Source of the DNA: Caulobacteraceae bacterium
GTDB lineage: Bacteria > Pseudomonadota > Alphaproteobacteria > Caulobacterales > Caulobacteraceae
Direction: 5' to 3'
Length of the DNA: 14,099 bases
Assembly (NCBI GenBank): GCA_947501315.1
Contig: CANMXH010000040.1
Coordinates: 1 to 14,099 of the forward strand
Numbering within the stretch: position 1 is the first letter of the stretch; each line of letters opens with the position of its first letter. Below the pieces are notes generated by a model that was not told where the DNA came from, did no database searches, and saw nothing but the letters and a program-made list of their open reading frames with translations. The position numbers were made by a program, and so were the translations under genes. Below, piece by piece: positions 6,647 through 13,638 of the stretch.

Positions 6647-6904
6647 ATGGCGAAGACGGCCACACTCACGCTTCGGGTCAGCGAAGAGCTCAAGGATAAA
6701 CTAGGCCGGTTCGCCGAACAGACCAACCGGACGCCGTCGGCGGTGGCCGAACGCACGCTCGAGGTCTTTCTGGATCGAGAGCTGGAAATGATGGCCGCCG
6801 TCGACCAAAGCCTTGAGGACTTCCGTGAGGGGCGAACGGTACCCCACGCAGAGGCCATGCGGCGGATTCGCGCCACGCTCGACAAGCACAAGAAGGAGCC
6901 TTGA
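6647..6904 (+). CDS. ribbon-helix-helix (CopG/ParD-type) antitoxin
   Basis: This 85-residue protein is the antitoxin of a type II pair. The N-terminus TATLTLRVSEELKDKLGRFAEQ reads as the beta strand and first helix of an RHH fold, and RTPSAVAERTLEVFLDREL as the second helix, which dimerises and binds DNA. The C-terminal part, with GRTVPHAEAMRRIRATLDKHK, is the acidic-to-basic tail that in this family wraps the toxin and neutralises it. The start is set by GAGG at 6636-6639, seven bases before the ATG; upstream in-frame codons would run through the proposed operator. The stop overlaps the toxin start in TTGA, so the two are translationally coupled. The protein is expected to repress its own operon, alone or with the toxin. 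Confidence 0.88.
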   Translation: MAKTATLTLRVSEELKDKLGRFAEQTNRTPSAVAERTLEVFLDRELEMMAAVDQSLEDFREGRTVPHAEAMRRIRATLDKHKKEP

Positions 6905-7215
6905 GAACCGTCGATTGGTCGGAAACGGCGATCGACCAATACGAAAACGCCATCGACTATCTGGCGGAACGCAATCCGGATGCGGCGGAGCAGTTGGCCG
7001 AGCGCATCAAGGCGACCGTCGAAGGCTTGGCGCGGCGTCCCATTGGGCGTCCCGGCCAGCGCGAGGGCACCTATGAAAAGGCGGTTCTTCGGACGGCGTA
7101 TCTGGTGATCTATTCGCTGGTGGGCGGACCCGAAGGCCAGCTCCGCATTCTGCGCATCTATCATACCGCCCAGAACTGGACAGCATGGTCGCCCGGGCCT
7201 GAAGAGCTCCCCTAA
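6901..7215 (+). CDS. RelE/ParE-family toxin
   Basis: This 104-residue protein follows the antitoxin with a four-base overlap. It reads as the RelE/ParE fold: an N-terminal strand RTVDWSETA, two helices IDQYENAIDYLAERNPDAAEQLAERI, the GLARRPIGRPG linker, and C-terminal strands with LRTAYLVIYSL and QLRILRIYHTAQNW. Toxins of this fold either cleave mRNA at the ribosome (RelE) or inhibit gyrase (ParE). The C-terminal RILRIYHxAQ pattern is common to both, so the target cannot be assigned. The start codon is TTG. An AAGGAG at 6893-6898 is only two bases away, too close for ideal initiation, which could keep toxin synthesis below that of the antitoxin. Its stop overlaps the convergent VOC stop by four bases. 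Confidence 0.85.
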   Translation: MRTVDWSETAIDQYENAIDYLAERNPDAAEQLAERIKATVEGLARRPIGRPGQREGTYEKAVLRTAYLVIYSLVGGPEGQLRILRIYHTAQNWTAWSPGPEELP

Positions 7216-7556
7216 AAGCCCGCCGCCGGTTGCCACAGGCTGAAACTGCCGCCCTGGTCGTCACAGACCACGACCGAACGGCCGGTGGCGCTGTCCGACG
7301 GAACGGCGGTCCGGCCGCCCAGTTCGGTCACGCGCTTGCACAGGGCGTCGACGTCCTCGACCCGGAAATACAGATGCGGCAGCTGGCTGGCCCGTTCGGA
7401 CCTGGTGAAGCCGAAGGGCGGTTCGCTGTCGGCGACATGGGCGTAGGTCGGGCCTGAAGCCGTGTCGTCAAAAGTCCAGCCGAACAGGGCACCGAAGAAG
7501 GCGCGGGCTTTGGCGATATCAGGGGTGTCGAGGGTGAAATAGCCGAGCTGGACCAT
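7212..7556 (-). CDS. VOC-fold (glyoxalase/bleomycin-resistance-like) protein
   Basis: This 114-residue protein fits a single vicinal-oxygen-chelate domain. The first beta-alpha module is LGYFTLDTPDIAKARAFFGALFGW, with the typical D-x-x-K-A-x-x-F-(Y/F)-x-x-x-(F/L)-G-W run. The second is PHLYFRVEDVDALCKRVTELGG, followed by GRSVVVCDDQGGSFSLWQP, the usual closing strand. VOC proteins are metalloenzymes or small-molecule binders, and the substrate cannot be read from sequence. The ATG at 7554-7556 is preceded on its strand by GGAAG at suitable spacing. It lies 64 bases downstream of purF in the same orientation, after a GC-rich hairpin, so read-through from purF is possible. It converges with the toxin gene. 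Confidence 0.87.
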   Translation of the reverse strand: MVQLGYFTLDTPDIAKARAFFGALFGWTFDDTASGPTYAHVADSEPPFGFTRSERASQLPHLYFRVEDVDALCKRVTELGGRTAVPSDSATGRSVVVCDDQGGSFSLWQPAAGF

Positions 7557-7578
7557 AGGGGCTTCCGGATGCGCGAAG

Positions 7579-7613
7579 ACCGGGGCCCGGACGCTTTGTG
7601 CGCCCGGTCCGGT
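7579..7613 (-). terminator. GC-rich hairpin after purF
   Basis: ACCGG at 7579-7583 pairs with CCGGT at 7609-7613. GGCCCGGACGC pairs with GCGCCCGGTCC with two mismatches around TTTGT. It lies eight bases after the purF stop on the minus strand. No real T-run follows (TCTTCG), so termination is probably partial or Rho-assisted and may only reduce expression of the VOC gene. Confidence 0.45.
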
Positions 7614-7620
7614 TTCGCCC

Positions 7621-9135
7621 TTAAGCGCTCACCAGCAGGGAAAGTTGCCTGGCAGCGACTTCTTGCCCGCCCTCCTCGATCTCGCGATCCAGCAGACGGG
7701 TTGGGTATTCGCCGGTGAAATAGTGATCGGTGAACTGTGGATTGCGCGGATCGCGTGGCCCGGCCTCCATGGCGTCATAGAGTCCTTCCACCGACAGGAA
7801 GCCGAGCGAATCGACCTCCAGGTGGGCCCGCATCTCCTCCAGGGTGTGGTTGGCGGCGATGAGCTGGTCCCGCTCCGGCATGTCGATGCCGTAGAAGTCC
7901 GGCCACAGGATCGGCGGCGAGGCCGAGCGCAGGTGCACCTCGGTCGCCCCCGCGGCCCGGACTGCGCGGACCAGTTTGACCGAGGTCGTGCCGCGCACGA
8001 TGGAATCGTCGATCAGGACGACCCGCTTGCCCTCCAGTACCGAACGGTTGGGGCTGTGCTTCATCTGTACGCCCCTCTGCCGTGCCCCCTGGCTGGGCTG
8101 GATGAAGGTGCGGCCCAGATAGTGGCTGCGGATGATCCCCATCTCATAGGGGATGCCACTCTCCTGGGCATAGCCGAGGGCTGCGGGTACGCCGGAGTCC
8201 GGCACGGGCACGACGACGTCAGCCTCGATCGCATGCTCCCGGGCCAGTTTCAGGCCCATCCGCTTGCGCACGCCATAGACCGAGCGGCCGTTCACGATGC
8301 TGTCCGGGCGGGCGAAATAGACGTATTCGAACAGGCAGGGGCGAGCCCCGCGGGTCGGGAAGGGCTTGAGCGACTTCAGGCCCTCGTGGTCGATGACGAT
8401 GACCTCGCCGTGCTCGACATCACGCTCAAAGGTCGCGCCGATGGTGTCCAGCGCGCAGGTTTCCGAAGCCAGCACCCAGGCGCCGCCGAGCCGCCCCAGG
8501 ACCAGCGGACGGATGCCGAGCGGGTCGCGCGCGCCGATCAGCTTGGAGCGGGTGGCGCAGACGAGGGCATAGCCGCCCTCGATCCGGCCTATGGCGTCGA
8601 TGAAGCGATCGACGATCTTGGCCTTACGGCTACGGGCGATCAGGTGAAGGATGACCTCGGAGTCGGAGGTCGACTGGAAGATGGCCCCTTCGCCGACCAG
8701 CTGGTTCCGCAGATAAAGGTGGTTGGTCAGGTTGCCGTTGTGGGCGATGGCGATGCCGCCCTGATCGAGATCGGCGAACATCGGCTGGATGTTGCGCAGG
8801 AAGCTGCCGCCGGCGGTGGAATAGCGGGTGTGGCCGACAGCTGCGGATCCGGGCAGGCGTTCCGGCAGATCCGTTCCGCCGAAGGCCTCGCCGACCAGGC
8901 CCATGTGGCGTTCGGTGTGGAAGCGGGTGTCGTTGACGCTGGCGATGCCGCAGGCTTCCTGACCGCGGTGCTGAAGGGCGTGCAGGCCAAGGGCGACGAT
9001 GGCCGAAGCCGCATTCTTGTCGGCCCCCCAGACGCCGCAGACGCCGCACTCAAGCCGTGGCCGGTCGTCGTCGGCGTCACGGTTGTGTTCCCGGTGGATG
9101 ACCGGGTCAGCGATGAAATGCACGGGACTGCTCAT
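7621..9135 (-). CDS. purF: amidophosphoribosyltransferase
   Basis: PurF makes 5-phosphoribosylamine from PRPP and glutamine, the first committed step of purine synthesis. The 504 residues begin with a 29-residue propeptide ending RPRLE before Cys30 (CGVCGVWG). By analogy with the B. subtilis enzyme, Cys30 should become the N-terminal glutaminase nucleophile after cleavage. Ntn-hydrolase landmarks follow: HRGQEACG (57-64), HTRYST (102-107) and HNGNL (132-136). The phosphoribosyltransferase domain has the PRPP loop VLIDDSIVRGTTS (373-385). Of the B. subtilis Fe-S ligands only one Cys aligns (Cys267). The others read PDFYGID (Asp413) and NPQFTDHYFTG, so no cluster is expected. The start has GGAG seven bases upstream. 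It lies 27 bases after cvpA, consistent with one operon. Confidence 0.97.
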   Translation of the reverse strand: MSSPVHFIADPVIHREHNRDADDDRPRLECGVCGVWGADKNAASAIVALGLHALQHRGQEACGIASVNDTRFHTERHMGLVGEAFGGTDLPERLPGSAAVGHTRYSTAGGSFLRNIQPMFADLDQGGIAIAHNGNLTNHLYLRNQLVGEGAIFQSTSDSEVILHLIARSRKAKIVDRFIDAIGRIEGGYALVCATRSKLIGARDPLGIRPLVLGRLGGAWVLASETCALDTIGATFERDVEHGEVIVIDHEGLKSLKPFPTRGARPCLFEYVYFARPDSIVNGRSVYGVRKRMGLKLAREHAIEADVVVPVPDSGVPAALGYAQESGIPYEMGIIRSHYLGRTFIQPSQGARQRGVQMKHSPNRSVLEGKRVVLIDDSIVRGTTSVKLVRAVRAAGATEVHLRSASPPILWPDFYGIDMPERDQLIAANHTLEEMRAHLEVDSLGFLSVEGLYDAMEAGPRDPRNPQFTDHYFTGEYPTRLLDREIEEGGQEVAARQLSLLVSA

Positions 9136-9162
9136 CGTGGGGCTCCGATGATGCGGGGAACG

Positions 9163-9759
9163 CTAGTCTGCGACGGACGCGGGCGGAGTATTGTTTGTTT
9201 GGGGCGAGGGCAAGGCTTCTTCGTCGGAAAATCCCTCGTTCACGGACGAAGTCACGACGGGTGCCAGGGCGTCGGCACCGCGGCCGATGCCTGGCAGGAC
9301 GATCTGGATCAGCCGCGCGGCACCGGCCGTGACCGGCCGCAGGGCCGCCTCGCTGAGCCAGCGTGGGGTGCGTTCGCCCGGCATGGCGGCGACGACCACA
9401 AGATGGATGGCTCCCAGCAACACAAGCGCGCGGGCTGCACCGACGAAGATGCCGAGGGCGCGATCCAGACCGCCGAGCTGCGGATGGGCCTGGGCCCGCT
9501 TCGACAGGATCGATCCGAAGATGCGGATGCCGAAATAGATCAGCAGAAAGGAGGCGATGGCCGCGAAAATGGTACCGGCCCAGTCCGGGTTGACCAGCGC
9601 CCGCCCGAGGGGCGCCGTCACGGGCAGGGCCACCAGGGCGATGAATGCCGCCAGCACAAAGCTGAGCAGTGTGATGATCTCGCGCATACCGCCGCGCACC
9701 CAGCCGGCCGCCGCCGAGGCAAGGATGACCAGAATGGCGATTGCGTCGAAACCGGTCAT
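9163..9759 (-). CDS. cvpA: CvpA-family inner-membrane protein
   Basis: This 198-residue protein has about four hydrophobic segments: around 5-20 (AIAILVILASAAAGW), 28-50 (IITLLSFVLAAFIALVAL), 62-84 (TIFAAIASFLLIYFGIRIFG) and 104-126. The pattern GWVRGGMREIITL after the first helix and the GGLDRALGIFVGAARALVLL stretch are typical of CvpA. CvpA was found through colicin V production and is linked to envelope stress tolerance; its biochemical role is unsettled. The C-terminus (about 170-198) is polar and probably disordered. It sits between radA and purF with gaps of 28 and 27 bases in the same orientation, matching the well-known cvpA-purF pairing. Confidence 0.92.
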   Translation of the reverse strand: MTGFDAIAILVILASAAAGWVRGGMREIITLLSFVLAAFIALVALPVTAPLGRALVNPDWAGTIFAAIASFLLIYFGIRIFGSILSKRAQAHPQLGGLDRALGIFVGAARALVLLGAIHLVVVAAMPGERTPRWLSEAALRPVTAGAARLIQIVLPGIGRGADALAPVVTSSVNEGFSDEEALPSPQTNNTPPASVAD

Positions 9760-9787
9760 GCGCGCCCGAGCTCAGTTCTTCCGTATC

Positions 9788-11158
9788 TCAATAGCGGTTT
9801 TGCGAGATTCGTTCGACCGCTTCCGCCAGCCGCGTCACCGAGGTCACGCCGACGCCCTTGTGCCTGACGGTCAGGGGTGGGGTCAGGGCCCGGTCGAAGC
9901 CCAGTTTCTGCGCCTCCCGGAGCCGCGACTCGGCCCGCCCCACGGCGCGGATCTCGCCCGACAGGCTGATCTCGCCGAACACGACGCAGCCCTGGGGCAG
10001 GGGGGTATCGGTCGCGGAACTGATCAAGGCTGCCGCCGCGGCGAGATCGGCCGCGGGCTCGTTGATGCGCAGGCCGCCCGCCACGTTCAGATAGACATCC
10101 TGGTCACCGAAGCCGAAGCCGCAACGCGCCTCCAGCACGGCCAGCACCATGGCCAGCCGGCCTGTGTCCCAGCCCACAACGGCCCGGCGCGGGGTGCCAT
10201 AGGCAGATTTCGACACAAGGGCCTGCATCTCGACCAGCACCGGCCTTGAACCCTCGATACCGGCGAAGACTGCCGCGCCCGGGGCCCGGTCCTTGCTCTC
10301 GCCGAGGAAGAGGGCCGATGGATTGGCAACCTCACGCAGGCCCGCGTCCCCCATTTCGAACACGCCGATCTCGTCCGTGGCGCCGAAACGGTTCTTGCCG
10401 GCGCGCAGGATGCGGAACGGATAGCCCCGCTCGCCTTCGAAACTCAGGACGGCATCGACCATGTGCTCGACCACCCGTGGGCCGGCGACCTGACCGTCCT
10501 TGGTGACGTGGCCGACCAGGATGACCGCCACGCCCTGGGTCTTGGCCAGCCGGACCATCTCGCCGGCGCAGGCGCGGACCTGGGTGACCGAACCCGGCCC
10601 GGCCTCATGGGCGTCGGACCAGAGGGTCTGGATGGAATCGACGATGACGATGTCGAATTTCTCGCGCTTCAGCGTTCCGAGGATATCCCGCAATGCTGTG
10701 GCCGAGGCGAGCTCGACCGGGGCCTTTTCAAGCCCCATCCGCTTGGCCCGGGCGCGTATCTGCTCGACCGCTTCCTCGCCCGAGATATAGGCGACCCGCC
10801 GTCCTGCGAGGGCTGCACGCCCGGCAACGTCGAGCAGCAGGGTCGACTTGCCGACGCCGGGGTCGCCGCTGAGCAGCAGGGCCGATCCCGGCACCACCCC
10901 GCCACCGCAGACCCGGTCGAACTCGGTCACCCCGGTGATGATGCGGGGCGGCTCGGGTGTGTCTGACTGCAGCGTCTCGAACTGGAGGCCGCGGCCACGC
11001 GCGGCCGCGCCGGTCGCAGGCTTCATCGCGCCGGGCGGGGCCGAGCGGCTCTCCTCGACGATGGAGTTCCACTGGTTGCAGGCCCCGCACTGGCCCGACC
11101 ATTTGCCATGGACGGCCCCGCAGGCCTGGCAGACATAGATTGCGCCGTCACGAGCCAT
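9788..11158 (-). CDS. radA: DNA repair protein RadA (Sms)
   Basis: RadA is a RecA-like ATPase that drives branch migration and processing of recombination intermediates. All family landmarks occur in its 456 residues. A four-Cys zinc finger (C10, C13, C24, C27; CxxC-x10-CxxC) comes first. Next are Walker A GDPGVGKST (98-106) and Walker B ending at Asp174 (IVIVDSIQT). The RadA-specific KNRFG motif is at 255-259. A Lon-protease-like C-terminal domain follows, with VYLNVAGGLRINEPAADLAAAAALISS and GEISLSGEIRAVGRAESRL. The length agrees with E. coli RadA (460). The start is the first ATG, immediately before the zinc finger; no strong ribosome site precedes it. It is the first gene of the radA-cvpA-purF run and is divergent from the ABC exporter gene. 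Confidence 0.97.
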   Translation of the reverse strand: MARDGAIYVCQACGAVHGKWSGQCGACNQWNSIVEESRSAPPGAMKPATGAAARGRGLQFETLQSDTPEPPRIITGVTEFDRVCGGGVVPGSALLLSGDPGVGKSTLLLDVAGRAALAGRRVAYISGEEAVEQIRARAKRMGLEKAPVELASATALRDILGTLKREKFDIVIVDSIQTLWSDAHEAGPGSVTQVRACAGEMVRLAKTQGVAVILVGHVTKDGQVAGPRVVEHMVDAVLSFEGERGYPFRILRAGKNRFGATDEIGVFEMGDAGLREVANPSALFLGESKDRAPGAAVFAGIEGSRPVLVEMQALVSKSAYGTPRRAVVGWDTGRLAMVLAVLEARCGFGFGDQDVYLNVAGGLRINEPAADLAAAAALISSATDTPLPQGCVVFGEISLSGEIRAVGRAESRLREAQKLGFDRALTPPLTVRHKGVGVTSVTRLAEAVERISQNRY

Positions 11159-11284
11159 GAGACCGGCTTACAGGAGTCGGGTGCCGCGGGGCAGGGGCGT
11201 TCGCGGGCCTGCGACCGATATTGACGTGGATCTTTCGACGGCCTGCCCTTTGCGCATGCGGCGGTACAGTCCATATCTCGGCCC
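11159..11284. promoter_or_regulatory. divergent intergenic region, radA / ABC exporter
   Basis: These 126 bases separate divergent genes and should hold both promoters. On the plus strand, TTGCGC (11250-11255) and CATATC (11272-11277) are 16 bases apart. Transcription would then begin near 11284, which suits either a leaderless ATG at 11285 or the GTG at 11357 with a leader. A consensus-like TTGACG at 11221-11226 has no -10 match at the right distance. No radA promoter could be picked with confidence. Confidence 0.3.
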
Positions 11285-13177
11285 ATGGCAATGCGAGGCG
11301 AGCGGGCGGGACGGCACGGGGATTCCGTTACAAAGGCGGCGCAGGCAGGAACGCCGGTGCCCTTGGCCGATGGACCGCCATTCTGGCGGGCGCTCGGTGA
11401 TCTGATCCGGCTGGTCGGTCGATCAAACGCGCCCCACCTGCGCCTGCGCCTGATCGCTGCCATCACCATGACCCTTGCCGGCAAGGGGCTGGGCGTGCTG
11501 GGTCCGCTGGTCCTCGGCGCGGCGGTCAACCATCTGGCGGCAGGGCAGGGGACGGCCGTCGCTGTCGGCCTCGGCTTCGCCGGATTCGCCGCGGGCTGGG
11601 CCTTTGTCCGGCTGCTGTCGGCGATCGCCCCGAACGCCTCGGATGTGGTGTTCGCGCCGGTGCGGGCAGCGGCCCAGCGTCGGGCGGCGACCGAGACTTT
11701 CGCCCATGCCCTCAGTCTGTCGCTGGACTTTCACCAGACCAAACGATCCGGGTCGCTTTCGCGGACCATGGACCGGGGGTCGCGAGCGGTGGACTTCCTG
11801 CTGCGTATCCTGGCCTTCAACCTGATCCCGACCGGCGTCGAACTGGCGCTGGCGGCGGGCGTTCTGGCCGGGCGGTATGACTGGCGGTTCGGCGCGGTGG
11901 CGGTGGCGGTGGTCGTTGTCTACGCCGCCTCGACCTTCGCCCTGGCCAACTGGCGGCTGGAGCACCGGCGCGAAATGAATGCCGCCGACACCGAGGCTGC
12001 GGGCGTCTCGGTGGATGCCCTGCTGAACTATGAGACGGTCAAATCCTTCGGGGCCGAGGCCCGGGCAGCCGGTGCCTATGACCGGGCACTGGACGACTAC
12101 ACACGTGCTGCCCTGAAGGCCAACAGCTCTCTGGCCATGCTGAACGTCATGCAGGCGGTTATCATGAATATCGGTCTTGCCGTGATGGCTGTGATGGCCG
12201 GGTTCGAAGCCGCGGCGGGCCGGATGGGACCGGGCGACGTCATGGCTGCCGTGCTCATCATGATCTCCCTCTATGCCCCGTTGAATATTCTCGGCTTCGC
12301 CTATCGGGAGATCCGCCAGTCCTTCATCGACATGGAGGAGATGCTGAAGGTCACGCGCCAGACGCCCCAGGTCGCTGACGCGCCGGATGCCTTGCCCTTG
12401 CCCCATCCAGCGGACGCCCGCGGGGCTGCCCTGGCCTTTGAGCAGGTCAGCTTTCGTCACGACTCCCGGGCCAACGGCCTCCGGGATGTCAGCTTCCTGG
12501 CGCCTCCGGGGACCACGACCGCGCTGGTCGGGCCGTCCGGGTCCGGCAAGTCGACCATTGTGAAGCTGGCCCTGCGCCTGCTGGATCCCAAGGAAGGCCG
12601 GGTGCTGATCGATGGCCTGGACGCGCGGGCGGTGACCCAGAGGTCCCTCCGCGCCGCCGTCGCCCTCGTGCCGCAGGATGTGGCGCTGTTCAACGACAGC
12701 ATTCGCGCCAACCTCGGCTTCGCCCGCCCGGACGCTGACGAGGCCGCCATCTGGGCGGCGGCCGAGGCGGCGGAACTGGCGGATTTCATCCGGGAACTGC
12801 CTGAGGGCATGGAAACCCGCGTCGGGGAGCGTGGACTCAAGCTCTCTGGCGGGGAGCGCCAACGGGTTGGCATCGCCCGCGCCCTGCTGGCTGATCCCTG
12901 TATCCTCATCCTCGACGAGGCGACAAGCGCGCTCGACAGCCGGACAGAGGCGGCCATTCAGAAGACGCTGCGCAAGGTGCGGGCGGGCCGGACCACGCTG
13001 GTCGTGGCCCACCGCCTTTCGACGATCGCCGACGCAGACCAGATCCTGGTCCTAAAGGCGGGGCAGATCGTGGAACGCGGAGCCCATCACGAGCTGGTGG
13101 CGCATCTGGGGGGAGAATATGCGGCCCTTTGGCGCAAACAGACGCGCGGAGCCCGGACCGAGCGTCAACCGGTCTGA
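11285..13177 (+). CDS. Atm1-type ABC exporter (fused membrane and ATPase domains)
   Basis: This 630-residue half-transporter should form a homodimer in the inner membrane. The type-1 exporter membrane domain covers about 55-345. It carries Atm1-family hallmarks: LSRTMDRGSRAVDFLLRIL near 158-175 with FNLIPTGVEL (178-187), and LLNYETVKSFGAE near 246-258. The ATPase domain has Walker A GPSGSGKST (416-424), Q-loop Gln464, signature LSGGERQ (520-526), Walker B ending D544-E545 and switch His576, so it looks fully active. Atm1-type proteins export glutathione-linked sulfur or metal conjugates, supporting Fe-S biogenesis or heavy-metal tolerance; the cargo here is inferred from the family. The start is uncertain: ATG 11285 has no ribosome site, while GTG 11357 has AGGA at 11347-11350 and would give 606 residues. 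Confidence 0.92.
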   Translation: MAMRGERAGRHGDSVTKAAQAGTPVPLADGPPFWRALGDLIRLVGRSNAPHLRLRLIAAITMTLAGKGLGVLGPLVLGAAVNHLAAGQGTAVAVGLGFAGFAAGWAFVRLLSAIAPNASDVVFAPVRAAAQRRAATETFAHALSLSLDFHQTKRSGSLSRTMDRGSRAVDFLLRILAFNLIPTGVELALAAGVLAGRYDWRFGAVAVAVVVVYAASTFALANWRLEHRREMNAADTEAAGVSVDALLNYETVKSFGAEARAAGAYDRALDDYTRAALKANSSLAMLNVMQAVIMNIGLAVMAVMAGFEAAAGRMGPGDVMAAVLIMISLYAPLNILGFAYREIRQSFIDMEEMLKVTRQTPQVADAPDALPLPHPADARGAALAFEQVSFRHDSRANGLRDVSFLAPPGTTTALVGPSGSGKSTIVKLALRLLDPKEGRVLIDGLDARAVTQRSLRAAVALVPQDVALFNDSIRANLGFARPDADEAAIWAAAEAAELADFIRELPEGMETRVGERGLKLSGGERQRVGIARALLADPCILILDEATSALDSRTEAAIQKTLRKVRAGRTTLVVAHRLSTIADADQILVLKAGQIVERGAHHELVAHLGGEYAALWRKQTRGARTERQPV

Positions 13178-13638
13178 GCCAGCTTCCGCTGTACGACCTC
13201 GTTGAGACTTTCGAGGATATGCGCGCGCTCCGGGGCGGCTTCCGGAGGCAGTGTCTGCAGGAGCCGCAGCGACCGGGCGTGGACGGTGACGATGCGCCAG
13301 TCGAAAGGCTGTTCCGGATCCAGTGCGCCGATCAGGTCGCACAGTCCGGCAGCGGCGCGGCACAGGTCGAAAAGCTCGAAGGGCCCCGCCGCGTCAATCA
13401 GGCTCGTGGCCTCCCGGTAGGCCTGCTCCCGACGCGCCGACATGTCTTCGGGGCCCGTCGGTGCCGGGACGGTCTCAAGGGCAGTGATACTCGCGTCGAT
13501 CACCGTCAGCGCCTGCTCGCGCATCGTCTCCAGATTCGCGCGCGCCCGGGCAAGGGCGGTGCCGACGCTGATACCGCCCGCCGATCCGATCATGGTTGCA
13601 AGGTTCGACTTGCGAACAGGATGGGTGATGACACTCAT
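13165..13638 (-). CDS. conserved hypothetical protein coupled to a response regulator (possibly CheE-like)
   Basis: This 157-residue soluble protein has no domain I can name firmly. It starts with a basic stretch (HPVRKSNLATMIG), then GGISVGTALARARANLETMREQAL. The rest looks fully helical (TVIDASITALETV, ELFDLCRAAAGLCDLIGAL, RAHILESLNEVVQRKLAQ), with no signal peptide or membrane segment. The opening pattern recalls small alphaproteobacterial proteins annotated as chemotaxis protein CheE, but that is a weak memory. Its ATG overlaps the stop of the upstream response-regulator gene as ATGA, so it is translationally coupled and likely works with it. Its stop runs 13 bases into the end of the convergent ABC exporter gene. 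Confidence 0.8.
   Translation of the reverse strand: MSVITHPVRKSNLATMIGSAGGISVGTALARARANLETMREQALTVIDASITALETVPAPTGPEDMSARREQAYREATSLIDAAGPFELFDLCRAAAGLCDLIGALDPEQPFDWRIVTVHARSLRLLQTLPPEAAPERAHILESLNEVVQRKLAQTG

Noticed and set aside
7645..9867. A 740-codon open frame on the plus strand opposite purF and cvpA
   Set aside because: It is antisense to two clearly recognised genes, has no recognisable domain, is His/Asp/Gly-rich as expected for the complement of GC-rich codons, and runs past the end of cvpA into radA. It is a shadow frame.
11221..11250. Housekeeping promoter based on TTGACG at 11221
   Set aside because: No -10-like hexamer occurs 16-18 bases downstream.
11423..13012. A 529-codon open frame opposite the ABC exporter
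   Set aside because: It is antisense to a protein with all ABC motifs intact, and its composition is that of a complement frame.
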